The position numbers were made by a program, and so were the translations under genes. A stretch of DNA of 64,000 nucleotides from Beta vulgaris subsp. vulgaris (taxonomy: Eukaryota > Streptophyta > Magnoliopsida > Caryophyllales > Amaranthaceae), in the NCBI RefSeq assembly GCF_026745355.1, contig NC_079202.1:30066070-30130069 (forward strand), written 5' to 3'. Shown here piece by piece: positions 45,401-55,924 of the stretch. The notes under the pieces were generated by a model. It was not told the DNA's origin, ran no database searches, and worked only from the letters and a program-made list of their open reading frames with translations. Within the stretch, counting starts at the first letter, position 1. Each line of letters begins with the position of its first letter.

Positions 45401-47994
45401 ACTTTGAGTGTTTCTCATTCCCTATATATATATACCTTCCAATATATACTTTTATAGTCGTCTGATCTTTAAGAACCATATAATTTTATATCGACAACTG
45501 ACCCATTAATTGACGTTGGCACTCCAAAACTTACACAATCACCCAACTCCACTTTTCGAATAATAACTAACATTCTCAAACATAATTCTTCGATCTACTA
45601 ATTTGTCCCACAACTACTTTGATATAACTTTCCAATATTACAAAACCCAAATTCCTCAAATAGTCCTTGTTGCTATCCTTCTATGACATAATGTAACCTT
45701 TTTAATCTGAACTTATTCTCCTTATAATAATAGTTCATACTATTCTAGTTCATAGTTTACTACATGTATATTTCCGTACTCAAATAATAGTCCTCCAAAA
45801 CTTTATATAGCGTACTCGGAAATTACAACCACAACTCCAAACCCATATCTTCCAACCTCTAATGCATGTATTTCGAATTGGGTAATCAAACATCATAATT
45901 GATTTCTTAAAAATTCATACACGAAACTTGAATAAGAATTAATGTTACCAAGATGTGATACCGAGATTCTCAACAACTTACAGGTATTATGTTCTTATAA
46001 AGTTTATACATTTATAACCATATATAAACGAACTCTTTTCTGAAATCATAATTGAGCTTCATAACCTTATCCATTCCCCTAATATATAACTCACTGAACT
46101 CATAGAATCAAACTTATAACTACTGAAAATATAGTGAAACTCTCATTTAGAACCAAATGTAAATGCCTTATTCATATCACAAAACATGGTTCATCAAACA
46201 AATTTATACTATATAGTACACAAATCACATTTTTAATACAACGTAAGTTTAACTTATGAAAACATATCAAGATCAACTTATATAGTTTATATGATCAATA
46301 GAAATATCAATAATATATTTGAAAAGTGGAAGGACATGTGTGTACCTTTACACGATTCCCAATAATTCGACATTCTGGATAACCAACCATAGCTCAAACT
46401 TCATAAATTGTCTCCATATACATACTCCAACAACGACCTCAAAACAATAACAACAATCATTAACCATCCTCACAACAATTTAGATAAACAAATTGAATTA
46501 CTCATACTTTCTAAGCTCTTCCATGAACTAACCACCACAACTCCTATATATACAACCCATTCTACTAATCCAACTCACAACATTAATTTCATCTCCAATT
46601 AACATCATTCTGATTTCAAAGAGTATTATCAAACGACATAATTTATAAAATCACTTTTTATAAACTTACTTAAGATGCTTACTTCATATTAGAAGCTTTA
46701 ATCCAATAACAAAGATAAAATATTCAATCTTTAAGTTTAACAATTCTTATCATAATTGTATTTGCTAATCAATAACAAAATTGAGAACCAAGTTTATTTC
46801 TAAAATCAGAATATAAAATCCAATTGAACCACACTTGAATTGGAATAAAGGAGATGAGGGATTAAGAAAAATTAGCTTATACCTTCATATGCAAAGGAAT
46901 ACCAAAATAATGGCAGCAATAAGGCAAGCAAGCCAATCACGGCAGCAGCGCAACACAAAGTACAGCAGTAGTACTGAACTTGTGTAAGGCGTAACTCATA
47001 GATTCGAACTCCAAATTGAGCGATTTTTGTGCTCAAATTCATTAGCTCGAAGTGATCTACAACTTTGTTTCAGAAACAAAGAGCAAAATTGGATTGCATG
47101 TTATAGATAATTGAGGAAACAGATTGTCGGAATAAAACAGAGAGAGAGAGAAATGAAGATAGGAACACCAAACTTACAAAGACCATAACTCATAGCTCTG
47201 AACTCCAAATCAAGTGATTTTTGTGCCCAAATTCATTAGCTCGAAGTGATCTACAACTTTGATTCAGCAACAAAGAGCAAAATTGGATTGCATGTTGTAG
47301 ATAATTGGGGCAACAGATTGTCGGAATAAAACAGAGGAGAGAGAAATGGAGGTAGCAACACCAAATTTGCAAAGACCATAACTCATAGCTCTGAACTCCA
47401 AATCAAGTGATTTTTGGGTCTGAGTTCAATAACTTTTCGAGATCTACAACTTTGATTCAATAAGTTTGGTCAAATTCCAACTCTAAAATGCAGAAATTGA
47501 GCATGCACAGTACGGGGTATAAAATTAGAGGAGAGAGAAAATTATTATTTGGGGTTTTATTTTGGTTTTAAGGTTTCTCCCAATTCTTAACCACTTGGGT
47601 CATCAAACTGAAATCTTGAAGAGAATAATTGGTCTATGGGAAAAATACACTTTGGCACTTGATTGTGAAGTTATGAAAAGGAGAGAGAGAGATGTTCTAG
47701 TATCTAGAGTAGGTAGCATGAGTGAGGAGACATAATTTGTAATTAAAAATGGGTTTCTCTTTATTTCAAAGCTTAAAATCCTTAACACAATGTCTCTATT
47801 ATATAAAATCCATACTAACTCATTTGTGCTTGGAACTTACTTTAGACGATAAAAATAATTCTCAAAGTAATTTCTTTACTAATATGAACATAGCTAACTT
47901 TGACTAAAACGTGTCTGAAAATATCAGCTATTAAACTTATCAAATCTCATTTATAAAGTCGTTATTTAACCTGCTTAAAATATAGGCTATTACA
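42436..47994 (-). mobile_element. G element: 5.56-kb solo-LTR-like repeat in the TNP2 exon
   Basis: Bounded by CTTTT at 42431-42435 and 47995-47999, a perfect 5-bp target duplication. The ends are TGTAACAGCC at 42436 and GGCTATTACA at 47994, i.e. TG...CA with 10-bp imperfect inverted ends. By comparison with the Tekay LTRs (TTCCGCT then ...TTACA at the 3' end) the natural orientation is minus. No gene is visible in 5.5 kb, and the start sequence does not reappear near the other end, so there is no internal LTR pair. The simplest reading is an unusually long solo LTR of a Ty3/gypsy chromovirus. A tandem pair of about 180 bp lies at 46990-47390. A truncated second copy is at 11228-15564. Confidence 0.75.
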
Positions 47995-47999
47995 CTTTT

Positions 48000-49967
48000 A
48001 GACCAACCGACAACAGCCTCTCAATGAATACATGACAGTCATGGCTCTTCAATCCTTGCAATTTACTACAACTAAGATCCACGCATCTACTCAAGTTCGA
48101 TGCAAAGCCATCTGGAAACTTCAAGTCACGTACCCACTCACAAAATACCTTTTTCTGAGCCTTGTCGAGTGTGTAAGGTGCTTTAGGCTTGGCCAAATTC
48201 CCCACACCATCATCAACAAGCTCCAGTTCCCGCGTTTGCAAACACGTGCCATATCCTTTCTTGCACTAAGGGTGTCTGAAGTTTGACCCTTCACATCCAT
48301 CACAGTGTTAATGAGTTGGTCGAAAAAATTCTTCTCAACATGCATGACATCTAAGTTGTGACGGATAATCAAATCTTTCCAATATGGAAGCTCCCACAAA
48401 ATATTCTGTTTCAACCAACCTTTTTTATCCTTCTTCAATCGGTTCAGCGCCTCGGGACCATCAGTTGCTTTAGGTAAGTCCTTCACGCACTGCCACAGTT
48501 CCTCTCCAGACATTATGTGAGGAGCTACGCCATTCTCAACCCTATTCTTACAAAAAGCAGTCTTATTCCTTCGAAATGGGTGGTCAGAATGAAGAAATTG
48601 TCGATGACAATCGAACCATGTCACTTTACCCCCATGTTCAAGCCAGAACCTTGCTTTTATCCATGCAATAAGGACATGCCTTCTTTCCAGCAGTAGACCA
48701 TCCGGACAACATACCATACGCAGGAAAGTCACTAATTGTCCAAAGCAGCGATGCTCGAAGGTTGAAATTTTGCTTCCTTGAAACATCATAGGTCGTAGCC
48801 CCAATATGCCACAACTGCTTCAACTCTTCAACTAGAGGCTGCATAAACACATCCAATTTCCTTTGGGATTTTTAGGTCCCGGAACGAGCAAAGAAAGAAA
48901 CATGAATGGTTTCTTCATGCACATGGATGGAGGCAAATTGTATGGTGTGAGGATAACTGGCCAGCATGAATATTGCCCTCCAAACTTACCATATGGAGAA
49001 AATCCATCGGTGCACAGCCCGAGTCTAACATTTCGAGCCTCAGCGGCGAAATCGGGAAAGGTTCTATCAAAGTGTTTCCATGCTTCACTGTCACTTGGAT
49101 GTGCTAAGGTACCCTGCATTCGAGGATTGTCGGCATGCCATGTCATTTTCTCAGAGATATTCTTAGTTGCAAACAACCTCTGCAACCTCGTGTGATTGGA
49201 AAGTACATTAACACTTTTGCAGGAATAAGTTTGCCCTTAGAAGTTTTCTTGTACCGATCACTACCGCATACACTACATTTATCTAAGTGAGCATCGCCCT
49301 TCCAAAACAACATACAACCTTTAGGACATGCATGTATCCTCTCATGAGGAAGCTCCAAACCCTTTAGAACTTTCTTTGTGTCGTAGAAAGTTCTTCCCAT
49401 GTTGTTGTTCTGGGGTATCACCTCATTCAATAAACTAAGAAAACCATCAACACACCTGTGTGGTAGGTTATACTCACACTTTAAACTTATGATTCTAGAA
49501 GCCATCTCCAGCACGGACATCTTGCTCCCTTCATACAAGGGATTCTCGGCCGCCTTAAGAAGGTCAAAAAACTTCTTTGCTTCACCATTCGGTTCTTCTT
49601 CAACTGAGTTTGAACCGGCAAGCATGGCATGATCTTCAGTATTCCCTAAAGCATCCACAACCATATCCATATATGGATTTGACTGAGCAGAAGATGAGGA
49701 GGACCCCGTAGCACGTTCACCATGACATAACCAGTCAAAGTAATTCGGTTTAAAACCCTTACTGTACAAATGTACTTTGACCGTGTCCACATCCAAATAA
49801 CGCAAGTTATTACACCTCATGCATGGACATTTTATCTTATCACCGTCATTTAAATGAGGATGTTGTAAACAAAACTCAATGAACTTATCAACTCCTTTCA
49901 CATACTCAGTTCTAAGGGCACGCCCATCAAGTCTTTTATACATCCAGCTACGTTCCTTCCTTTTCAT
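48000..49967 (-). pseudogene. CACTA TNP2 transposase, 5' half
   Basis: It begins at ATG 49967 with the transposase-associated domain (RSWMYKRLDGRALRTEYVKG, CPCMRCNN, VHLYSKGFKPNYFDW). The TNP2 (Transposase_21) domain follows: LNEVIPQNNNMGRTFYDTKK, CMLFWKGD and CSVCGSDRYK near 49270, LCTDGFSPYGKFGGQYSCWP near 49000, ACPYC near 48660, CHRQFLHSDHPFRRN near 48600, and HNLDVMHVEKNFFDQLI near 48340. Frameshifts at about 49190, 48855, 48650 and 48240 break it. The last in-frame residues (SVGLK) lie at 48000, where the G element was inserted. An intact version would cut the CACTA ends. Confidence 0.88.
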
Positions 49968-51195
49968 AATTTAAAACTCTACATACAACTAGAAAGTATC
50001 AATTCACTATATTCACTACTTGTTAATGGAAGTACGTAAGATATGTAGTAGACAAATATTAGACAATTTATGAATAATTAAGAATTACTAAACAAATCCA
50101 AAAGATTAACAACACTATATAATAAATAAATTCACAAAATATAAGTGAACAATATACTAAATATACACTAAGTCTATTATATAAACAATCAATTCAATTC
50201 GATACAACTAAATATACGTGTAATAAATTAATCACTCAATTTATCTAAAGCATGTAACATTAATAACATTACTTCACTAATTATTATGAATAAATTAAAC
50301 AATTTGATGAACAACACCAATACTAAACATGTTCTTTCATCAACAACAACACCACTTAACATATTTAATTATCAACAAACACTTACAAATGTTCAATTAT
50401 CAACAACAAATTCACTTAACAACAACGACAACAATACAATTAAGAACAACAACAAATTCACTAAACAACAACAACAATACAATTAAAAAATAACAACAAC
50501 AAATTCACTAATCAACAACAACAATACAATTAAAAAAACAACAAATTCACTAAACAACAACAAACAATACAATTAAAAAAACAAAACAACAAAACAATCA
50601 ATCAACACAAACAACAACTATACATCAAAAATACCAAAAACCCCAACTAACAACAACAAATTCAAGCCAAAAATCAACAAAACTAAAGTATAAATTCATA
50701 CCTTAAACAACTATAGAAGAGAGAGAAAAGACGGCGGCGGCGGCGAGGCGGCGGCAAGGCGGCGGCAGTACCTGATCCGGATCTTTAACCGTAGAAGAGA
50801 GAGATGGCGCTGCGAGTTGGCGTCCTTAGAGGCCACGTGAAGGCGGCGCGAGACAGGATATCGGAAGGCGGCGATTCCGGCAGCGGCGCTGGTCCGGCGA
50901 GAGTCTCCGGCGACAAGGAGGGCAGCGGTTCGCCGGCGAAATTGGGGAGGCTAGGTTTCCGTTTCGTTGATGAGAGTTGGTGAAGGTTAGTCGAAAGATT
51001 TTGGGAAGGGTCGAAATTCTTCTGGGTATATCCGCACATTTACCGTCCGCCAAGGGACTTTAGCGTCCGCTTGACGAACGCTAATTTGCGTCTGCCACGT
51101 AAGCGGACGGTAAAAGTACGGTGGGGACGCTAATTTGCGTCTAACACGTCAGCGGACGCTAACGTCAGACGCTATATACACGGATTCTTGTTGTG
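49968..51195. other. CACTA 5' region: AT/AAC-rich spacer, GC-rich leader and right subterminal repeats
   Basis: Positions 49968-50705 are AT-rich, with CAA-rich low complexity at 50330-50660. Positions 50730-51050 are abruptly GC-rich (GGCGGCGGC near 50733, then about 60% GC), with minus-strand open frames of 75-84 codons rich in Pro/Ser/Arg. This looks like a transcribed leader or captured genic sequence. From 51040 to 51175 lie the subterminal GCGGACG/TAGCGTCCG motifs, and at 51184-51195 the terminal inverted repeat. The promoter of the transposase genes should lie in this region. Confidence 0.6.
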
Positions 51196-51269
51196 ACTTA
51201 AGCAGAGACCATGGCCTAGATCATAATTTCTCTGCCCCAAGGACACCACAGCGAAATGGAGTCGTAGAA

Positions 51270-51418
51270 GGACAAAAATGAATAAGCCTAAATAAAGTAT
51301 AGTTCATTAAATTCCAGTGCATGTACAATTTTTGGGAGCCCGCTTAGCTCAGAGGTTAGAGCATCGCATTTGTCATGTGATGGTCATCGGTTCGATTTCG
51401 ATAGCTAGCTTTTCTCAA
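51270..51418 (+). other. Inserted plastid-like DNA fragment (about 150 bp) carrying a trnT-UGU relic
   Basis: Compared with copia-2 at 56830-56850, copia-1 has about 150 extra bases here. They hold a tRNA-Thr(UGU)-like sequence at 51338-51410 and 65 bp of AT-rich flank. Short similar sequences (AAGGACAAAAAT and AAGGAAAAAT) lie on the two sides, which may be a repair-associated duplication. Confidence 0.6.
51338..51410 (+). pseudogene. trnT-UGU: Decayed plastid-type tRNA-Thr(UGU)
   Basis: It folds as a cloverleaf: D arm GCTC/GAGC, anticodon stem TCGCA/TGTGA with loop TTTGTCA (anticodon TGT, 51371-51373), and T arm ATCGG/TCGAT. The acceptor stem GCCCGCT/AGCTAGC has two mismatches. Positions 51358-51377 match 19 of 20 bases of the reverse complement of the universal plastid trnT primer (CATTACAAATGCGATGCTCT), as I remember it, so the source is plastid trnT-UGU. 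The acceptor mismatches and changes such as TGTAATG to TGTCATG indicate a dead nuclear copy. Confidence 0.75.
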
Positions 51419-52976
51419 GGAAAAATAGAAATTTGGAGGAAATGGCTAGGACTATGCTAATTGGTAGTGAACTTCCAAGAAAGTTTTGGGCTGAGGCTGT
51501 TAATACTACTTTTCACATAATAAATCTACTCATGATGAGACCTATCATTAACAAAACTCCTTATGAGTTTATTTCGAAAAGAAACCCACTATAACACATT
51601 TCGAAACATTTGGTTGTAAATGTTTTGTTCATAATAATGGAAAAGATAATCTTGGAAAATTTGTTCCAAGGAGTAAGGATATTCATCACACAGTAAGGCT
51701 TATAAAGTTTATAATAAAATAACTATGTGCGTCGAAGAAAATGTTCATATAATCTTTAATGAATTTGACAATTTTAATCCAAGCAAACAAGTTGATAACT
51801 TTGAGATAGGCTTGGTTAGATTAAATTAGAAATATACAGATTCAATTGAGGAAGTGAAAGGCGTGTCGCGTACCTAACAAAAATAACCTAACTATTCCTC
51901 CTAACTAATGTAGTCGGGCAAGTAAGGGTCGAATCCCAAGAGACTAACTGATTCAAAGTAGTTAAATTCACTCTAATTAATACTAAGCAAGTAATTAAAA
52001 CAAGTGATGATTAACTAATCTAATTAACTAAAGCAAATGAAATTATCAAGAGTGAATCAAGAACTAAAGACATCTAGGTTTAAGTATCCCCACTAACACG
52101 AATTAATGCCATAAACAATCCCTTTTTCCCTTAATTAATTAATAGATAACTCATAGGATGGACGCGTCCTAATGATACTAAGGATTTCTTTCGATCAATC
52201 AATAGCTTCCTTCTCAATGCAATCATGCCTATTTTCATGGAGTCATGCAAATTAAGGAATTTAAACATAGCATCCTAACATCCTAATAAATTCCATCAAC
52301 TACTTTCGTGATGATTTCCTTTATCATAAATTAGTGTTCTAGATTCGATAAGATTCAACTTTCGTTGCAAAAATAATCACATTCAATATATACTATTTGT
52401 AGTCATATATTGATAATTAAAACCAACCCTAAAATAAATGAATCATAAATTAATCAAGGTTTGGTAATCAGGAATTAATCATGCATCAATTCATGTTAGG
52501 ATTCAACCTAACCCTAGAATAGAAAACTACTAACACATGATGATTGAACCAACAAAATAAAGATTAAAAGAAAGCGTAATTAACGATAATAATAATAATA
52601 GAATAGAGAAGAGAAAATAGTACTTGAATTAATGCTCCGTTTGGTAGGGCGTAAAATATTTTCATTGTAAAATGATTTTCATGTGTTGAACCCTAGTTTT
52701 GATGATGACAAAGAAACAAAGATGCAAACTAAGTAGTGAACTAATAAGTTATTTAAGTGTATGGTGTTTAAGGTATCAATGAAAGAATGGGAGAATACGA
52801 AGTCAAGAAGAAGTCAAGAGAGGATTTCAAAGGCTAAGTAAAGAAGTTTCTATAGTTGATACTGGAGCAAGCATTGGATCAAGAAGAATAGAAGCTAGGC
52901 GTTTTATTTTCTAGTTCCAATGTAAAGGAACAAAGAAAGAATGGTAAGGAACAGTGGCAGTTATTTGAGAATGAGA

Positions 52977-53000
52977 GTTTGTTCCTTGTAAGGAACAAAC
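52977..53000. promoter_or_regulatory. 24-nt inverted repeat in the U3 of the SIRE LTR
   Basis: Two 11-nt perfect arms (GTTTGTTCCTT and AAGGAACAAAC) are separated by 2 nt. The 3' LTR has the same arms with a 3-nt spacer (about 61849-61873), and the solo LTR keeps a weaker version near 18529-18553. It lies about 495 bp upstream of the TATA box. It resembles a heat-shock-element arrangement (TTC and GAA blocks), but binding is only a guess. Confidence 0.6.
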
Positions 53001-53470
53001 TAAGTGGCACTAACGAATATGTTAAAGGAACTGTTAATAAAAGGAACTAGACTTAGGCGTGAAATATAACGGTTAAAAGATATTGAGTAAGTCATGCCTA
53101 AATTATAGGAAATTAGTTATATCTAATTTCAAATGATAAAATCATTTTAAAAAGAAAATCTGTTTAGAAAAGATTTATTTTTCGGAAAATAAGAAAATAA
53201 ATATCCGGTTTTAGAAAGATTTTTTTAAAGATATTATTTTCTTAAAGATTAAAAATTCAGTTTTAAAGATAAAAAGGTTTTATAAAACTGATTTTCGGAT
53301 AAGCTCAAGGAACTCCTATTACTTAGGAGTAATGGCTAATATATCCACGTTCATTTATAGTTCATGGGATCATGGGACATGATGTAAACGTGTTCCTTAG
53401 GGGAAGGAACATCATGGGTTAATGGACTTAAACATGTACTCTAGTTTAATCCCACGTTCTTCATGATTAC

Positions 53471-53480
53471 ACTATAAATA
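53471..53480 (+). promoter_or_regulatory. TATA box of the copia-2 5' LTR
   Basis: ACTATAAATA lies about 790 bp into the LTR. The same sequence is at about 62370-62379 in the 3' LTR and at about 18023-18034 (reversed and altered) in the solo LTR. Confidence 0.65.
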
Positions 53481-54032
53481 TAGAAGTCTAGATAAGTTCC
53501 AAATGTGTCTGACTAAGTAATTAAGTGAGTTTAACTATTAAGTGTCAGTGCCTTCATTCTCTCATAATAGCCATTTGTTCTTTGCCTTCTTACTCTAATT
53601 CCACTAAGCTTATTTCGATCAATTGTATTTTGGTTTTTGGGGTAAGGGAACTTTGAGTGAAGTTCTGTAAGAGAAGGCTTTGAGTGAAGCTTGTATGTGT
53701 GAGATAACTTCGAGTGAAGTTGAGAGGAACTGCTGTTAAGGGAACAGTGGCTCAGGATGGCTCAGGAACTTGAGTTTAGGAACTCAAGGTGTGGTCGAGT
53801 TAGAATTAGGTTGTAACAAATTGTTTGGCCTAATTAGTGAAAGTGTGAGTTTAAAATCCCTAGTGGTCGAGGTTGTTTCTTCTTGTTGGGCCCAAGAAGT
53901 TTTTCCTCGTAAAAATCCCTTGTGTTCCTTAGCTTGTTTATTCGTTTAAGTTTTAATTTCCGCAAAAAGTTACGTTTATTTCTACACCTACAATTCACCC
54001 CCCTCTTGTAGTGTTCCTAGGGAAATAACAAT

Positions 54033-54044
54033 TGGTATCAGAGC
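54033..54044 (+). other. Primer-binding site of copia-2
   Basis: TGGTATCAGAGC, two bases after the LTR end, is the exact complement of the initiator-Met tRNA 3' end used by most plant copia elements. Confidence 0.93.
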
Positions 54045-54094
54045 AGAACTCACGTAAGATAGGAAACCCTATTGAGAAAAAGATCCAAGGAACA

Positions 54095-55830
54095 ATGAAT
54101 ACCACCGAGAAACTTGAAGAAGGTTATTCCACTCAAAGGCCTCCTATGTTCAATGGGAAGTACTACAACTATTGGAAGAACCGCATGGAGATATTCATCA
54201 AAGCTGAAAACTATCAGGTATGGAGAGTCATTGAAGTTGGTGATTTCGAAGTCACAACTACAAATGACAAAAATGAGGTAACTCTTAAACCCCTCTCTGA
54301 TTATGACAAATCTGATTTTGAAAAAATGGAAGTAAATGCCATGGCTATTAAACTTTGCATTGTGGACTTGGACCCCATGAACATAATAGGATCATGGGAT
54401 GCAAATCCGCAAAGCAAATATGGGATTTACTAGAAGTAACCCACGAAGGAACTAATGAAGTTAAAAGATCGAAAATTGATTTACTTATGAATCAATATGA
54501 ACTGTTCTGCATGAAATCAAAGAAAGCATCCGAGACATGTTTACTCGTTTTACTAACATTATTAATGAGTTGGCTTCTCTTGGAAAGTTTATTTCATCTG
54601 AGGAACAGGTTCGAAAGGTTCTTAGGAGTCTTCCTAAGGACAGATGGATGGCTAAAGTCACTGCTCTTCAAGAAACAAAAGACTTCACTAAGTTCAACTT
54701 AGAACAGCTGGCAGGGTCACTTATGACTCATGAGCTTCACCTTGATACTGAATATGGTGAAAGCTCCAAATCAAAATCAATTGCTCTCAAAGCAGATGAT
54801 GAAGATGATTCGATACTCGAAGAAGAAGAAGCAGCCCTCATGGTTCGAAAATTTCGAAAGATGTACAGGAACATGAAGAATGGAAACTTCAAAGGTAAAA
54901 CTAAGAAATTTTCTAACAAAGCTGCTTGTCATAAATGTGGGAGTACAGATCACTTCATCAAGGAATGTCCTCTTTGGGAAAATGACAAAACCAAAGAAAG
55001 GAACAAGGAACGCTTTGCTGAAAGGAACAAAGAATCAAAAGCACCTTTCTCTAAGGCAAATGTGCGCAAAGCTATGATAGCTGCTTGGGGAGATTCAGAG
55101 ACGGAAGAAGAAGAGGAACAACCAACTGAAGAAACAGCAAACCTTTGCCTCATGGCAAACACTGACGAAAAAGAAGATGAAAAAAATTGAGGTAAGTCAA
55201 CATGGACTTGAGTCAGACTAGATGGTAAAACTAGGCTGAAATATATGATCTTCTTTATGATGCAATTCTTGAATGTAGAGATGAACGTGAAAAACGTGAA
55301 CAAACGGAACAAGCCTTAAAGTTGCAAGGAACACATAGAATGGCTTAAGAAAATGAGAACAGATGTTGAAACAAGATTCTTTGATTTATTTTGATAAAAA
55401 CTTAAAATCAAAGAATTTTATGAAAGTTTGAAAAATGAAAATTATCTAATTAATTTAGAGATTTCACACTTGAAGGAATTTGTCCCTGTTCTGAGTTCCT
55501 TTGATATAAGATCAACCCCTTTGAAAGGATACAGATCTGAGATTGAAAAAATGAATAAAGAGAAAAATATTTTAAAGGAACAGATCTGTAATCTTAAAAA
55601 GGAACTGGTTGTCGCAAGGAACAGAGGCAAAATCATGAAAGTTCCTAAGTGGATTGAGAAACCACAGACCAAAAGGAAGGAAGGTCTTGGTTTTGAAAAC
55701 TACAAGAAAAGGAACAAGACAAAGAAATATGTTGATCTACCTAGTGAAAGTTTGTATGTATTGTGGCAAGGTAGGTCATTACATAAATCAATGTCAATAA
55801 AATCTGAATGATTGGGAAAAATGTGACAAT
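54095..55830 (+). pseudogene. copia-2 gag with two zinc knuckles
   Basis: It starts at ATG 54095 (MNTTEKLEEG). The capsid region (PPMFNGKYYNYWKNRMEIFI) is in one frame until 54433, shifts (ATHEGTNEVKRSKIDLLMNQ-like), and shifts again at about 54530 into a 217-codon frame (FTNIINELASLGKFISSEEQ). The first zinc knuckle CHKCGSTDHFIKEC is at 54927-54968, then an acidic stretch and a stop at 55190. A coiled coil (KNILKEQICNLKKELVV) is at 55550-55615. The second knuckle CMYCGKVGHYINQC at 55753-55794 is complete but in another frame. A long gag with knuckles about 275 codons apart agrees with the SIRE lineage. Confidence 0.85.
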
Positions 55831-55924
55831 AAGTAAGAAAAAATGGGTTGTCAAAACAAATCCTAGTCAAGAACAGGAACCCACGAAAGATGGGGTTCCT
55901 ACAACTAACACTAGTTGATTTTTG

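Larger units (their letters stand above)
29130..51195 (-). mobile_element. 22-kb CACTA transposon with TNP2 and TNPA genes, carrying two nested insertions
   Basis: The ends are CACAACAAGAAT at both termini (12 bp identical in inverted orientation). Target duplications ACT lie at 29127-29129 and 51196-51198. Subtracting the Tekay element (29244-38874) and the G element (42436-47994) leaves about 6.9 kb of its own sequence, a normal size for an autonomous CACTA element. Both subterminal regions are full of GCGGACGCTA-like motifs in both orientations. The TNP2-type and TNPA-type genes are on the minus strand, so the element reads from 51195 to 29130. Copia-2 has the unoccupied site (GATGACTTAAGC, about 56760-56771). 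The genes are frameshifted, so the copy is probably immobile. Confidence 0.92.
27097..51863 (+). mobile_element. SIRE-type Ty1/copia element copia-1, interrupted by the 22-kb CACTA element
   Basis: The left piece (27097-29129) and right piece (51196-51863) are homologous, in order, to copia-2 positions about 54445-56763 and 56760-57300. The CACTA element sits exactly between them, with ACT on both sides. The 5' LTR and start of gag are missing at the left, where gypsy-3 inserted. RT, RNase H and the 3' LTR are missing at the right, where an unclassified repeat begins at about 51864. A deletion of about 300 bp in gag is seen at 27178 relative to copia-2. Confidence 0.85.
51196..51863 (+). pseudogene. 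copia-1 integrase C-terminal half
   Basis: The sequence continues from 29129 after one copy of ACT. A block equal to the copia-2 integrase Glu region follows (GVVEGQK-like, about 51255), interrupted by an insertion of about 150 bp carrying a plastid trnT relic. It then resumes at about 51419 with the equivalent of ELPRKFWAEAVNT (about 51470) and RPIINKTPYEF (about 51545). Many frameshifts are present. Homology to copia-2 ends at about 51860 in the acidic linker after integrase, where an unclassified repeat begins. Confidence 0.78.
52684..54030 (+). repeat. 5' LTR of copia-2
   Basis: Starts TGTTGAACCCTAG and ends GGGAAATAACA. Related copies in the window are 61552-62929 and the solo LTR at 16339-18850. 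It holds a TATA box, a strong inverted repeat and an unusual density of GGAAC/GTTCC. Confidence 0.94.

Noticed and set aside
42436..47994. A complete LTR retrotransposon with two LTRs
   Set aside because: No internal genes, no primer-binding site and no direct repeat of the first few hundred bases near the other end; it behaves as one unit.
50286..50486. Asn/Thr-rich 66-codon ORF
   Set aside because: Low-complexity CAA-rich sequence in the CACTA 5' spacer; no domain and no support from context.
51338..51410. A functional tRNA-Thr gene or the head of a tRNA-derived SINE
   Set aside because: Two acceptor mismatches argue against function. A SINE would have its body downstream of the tRNA part and an A- or T-rich tail, but only about 8 bases follow before copia sequence resumes.
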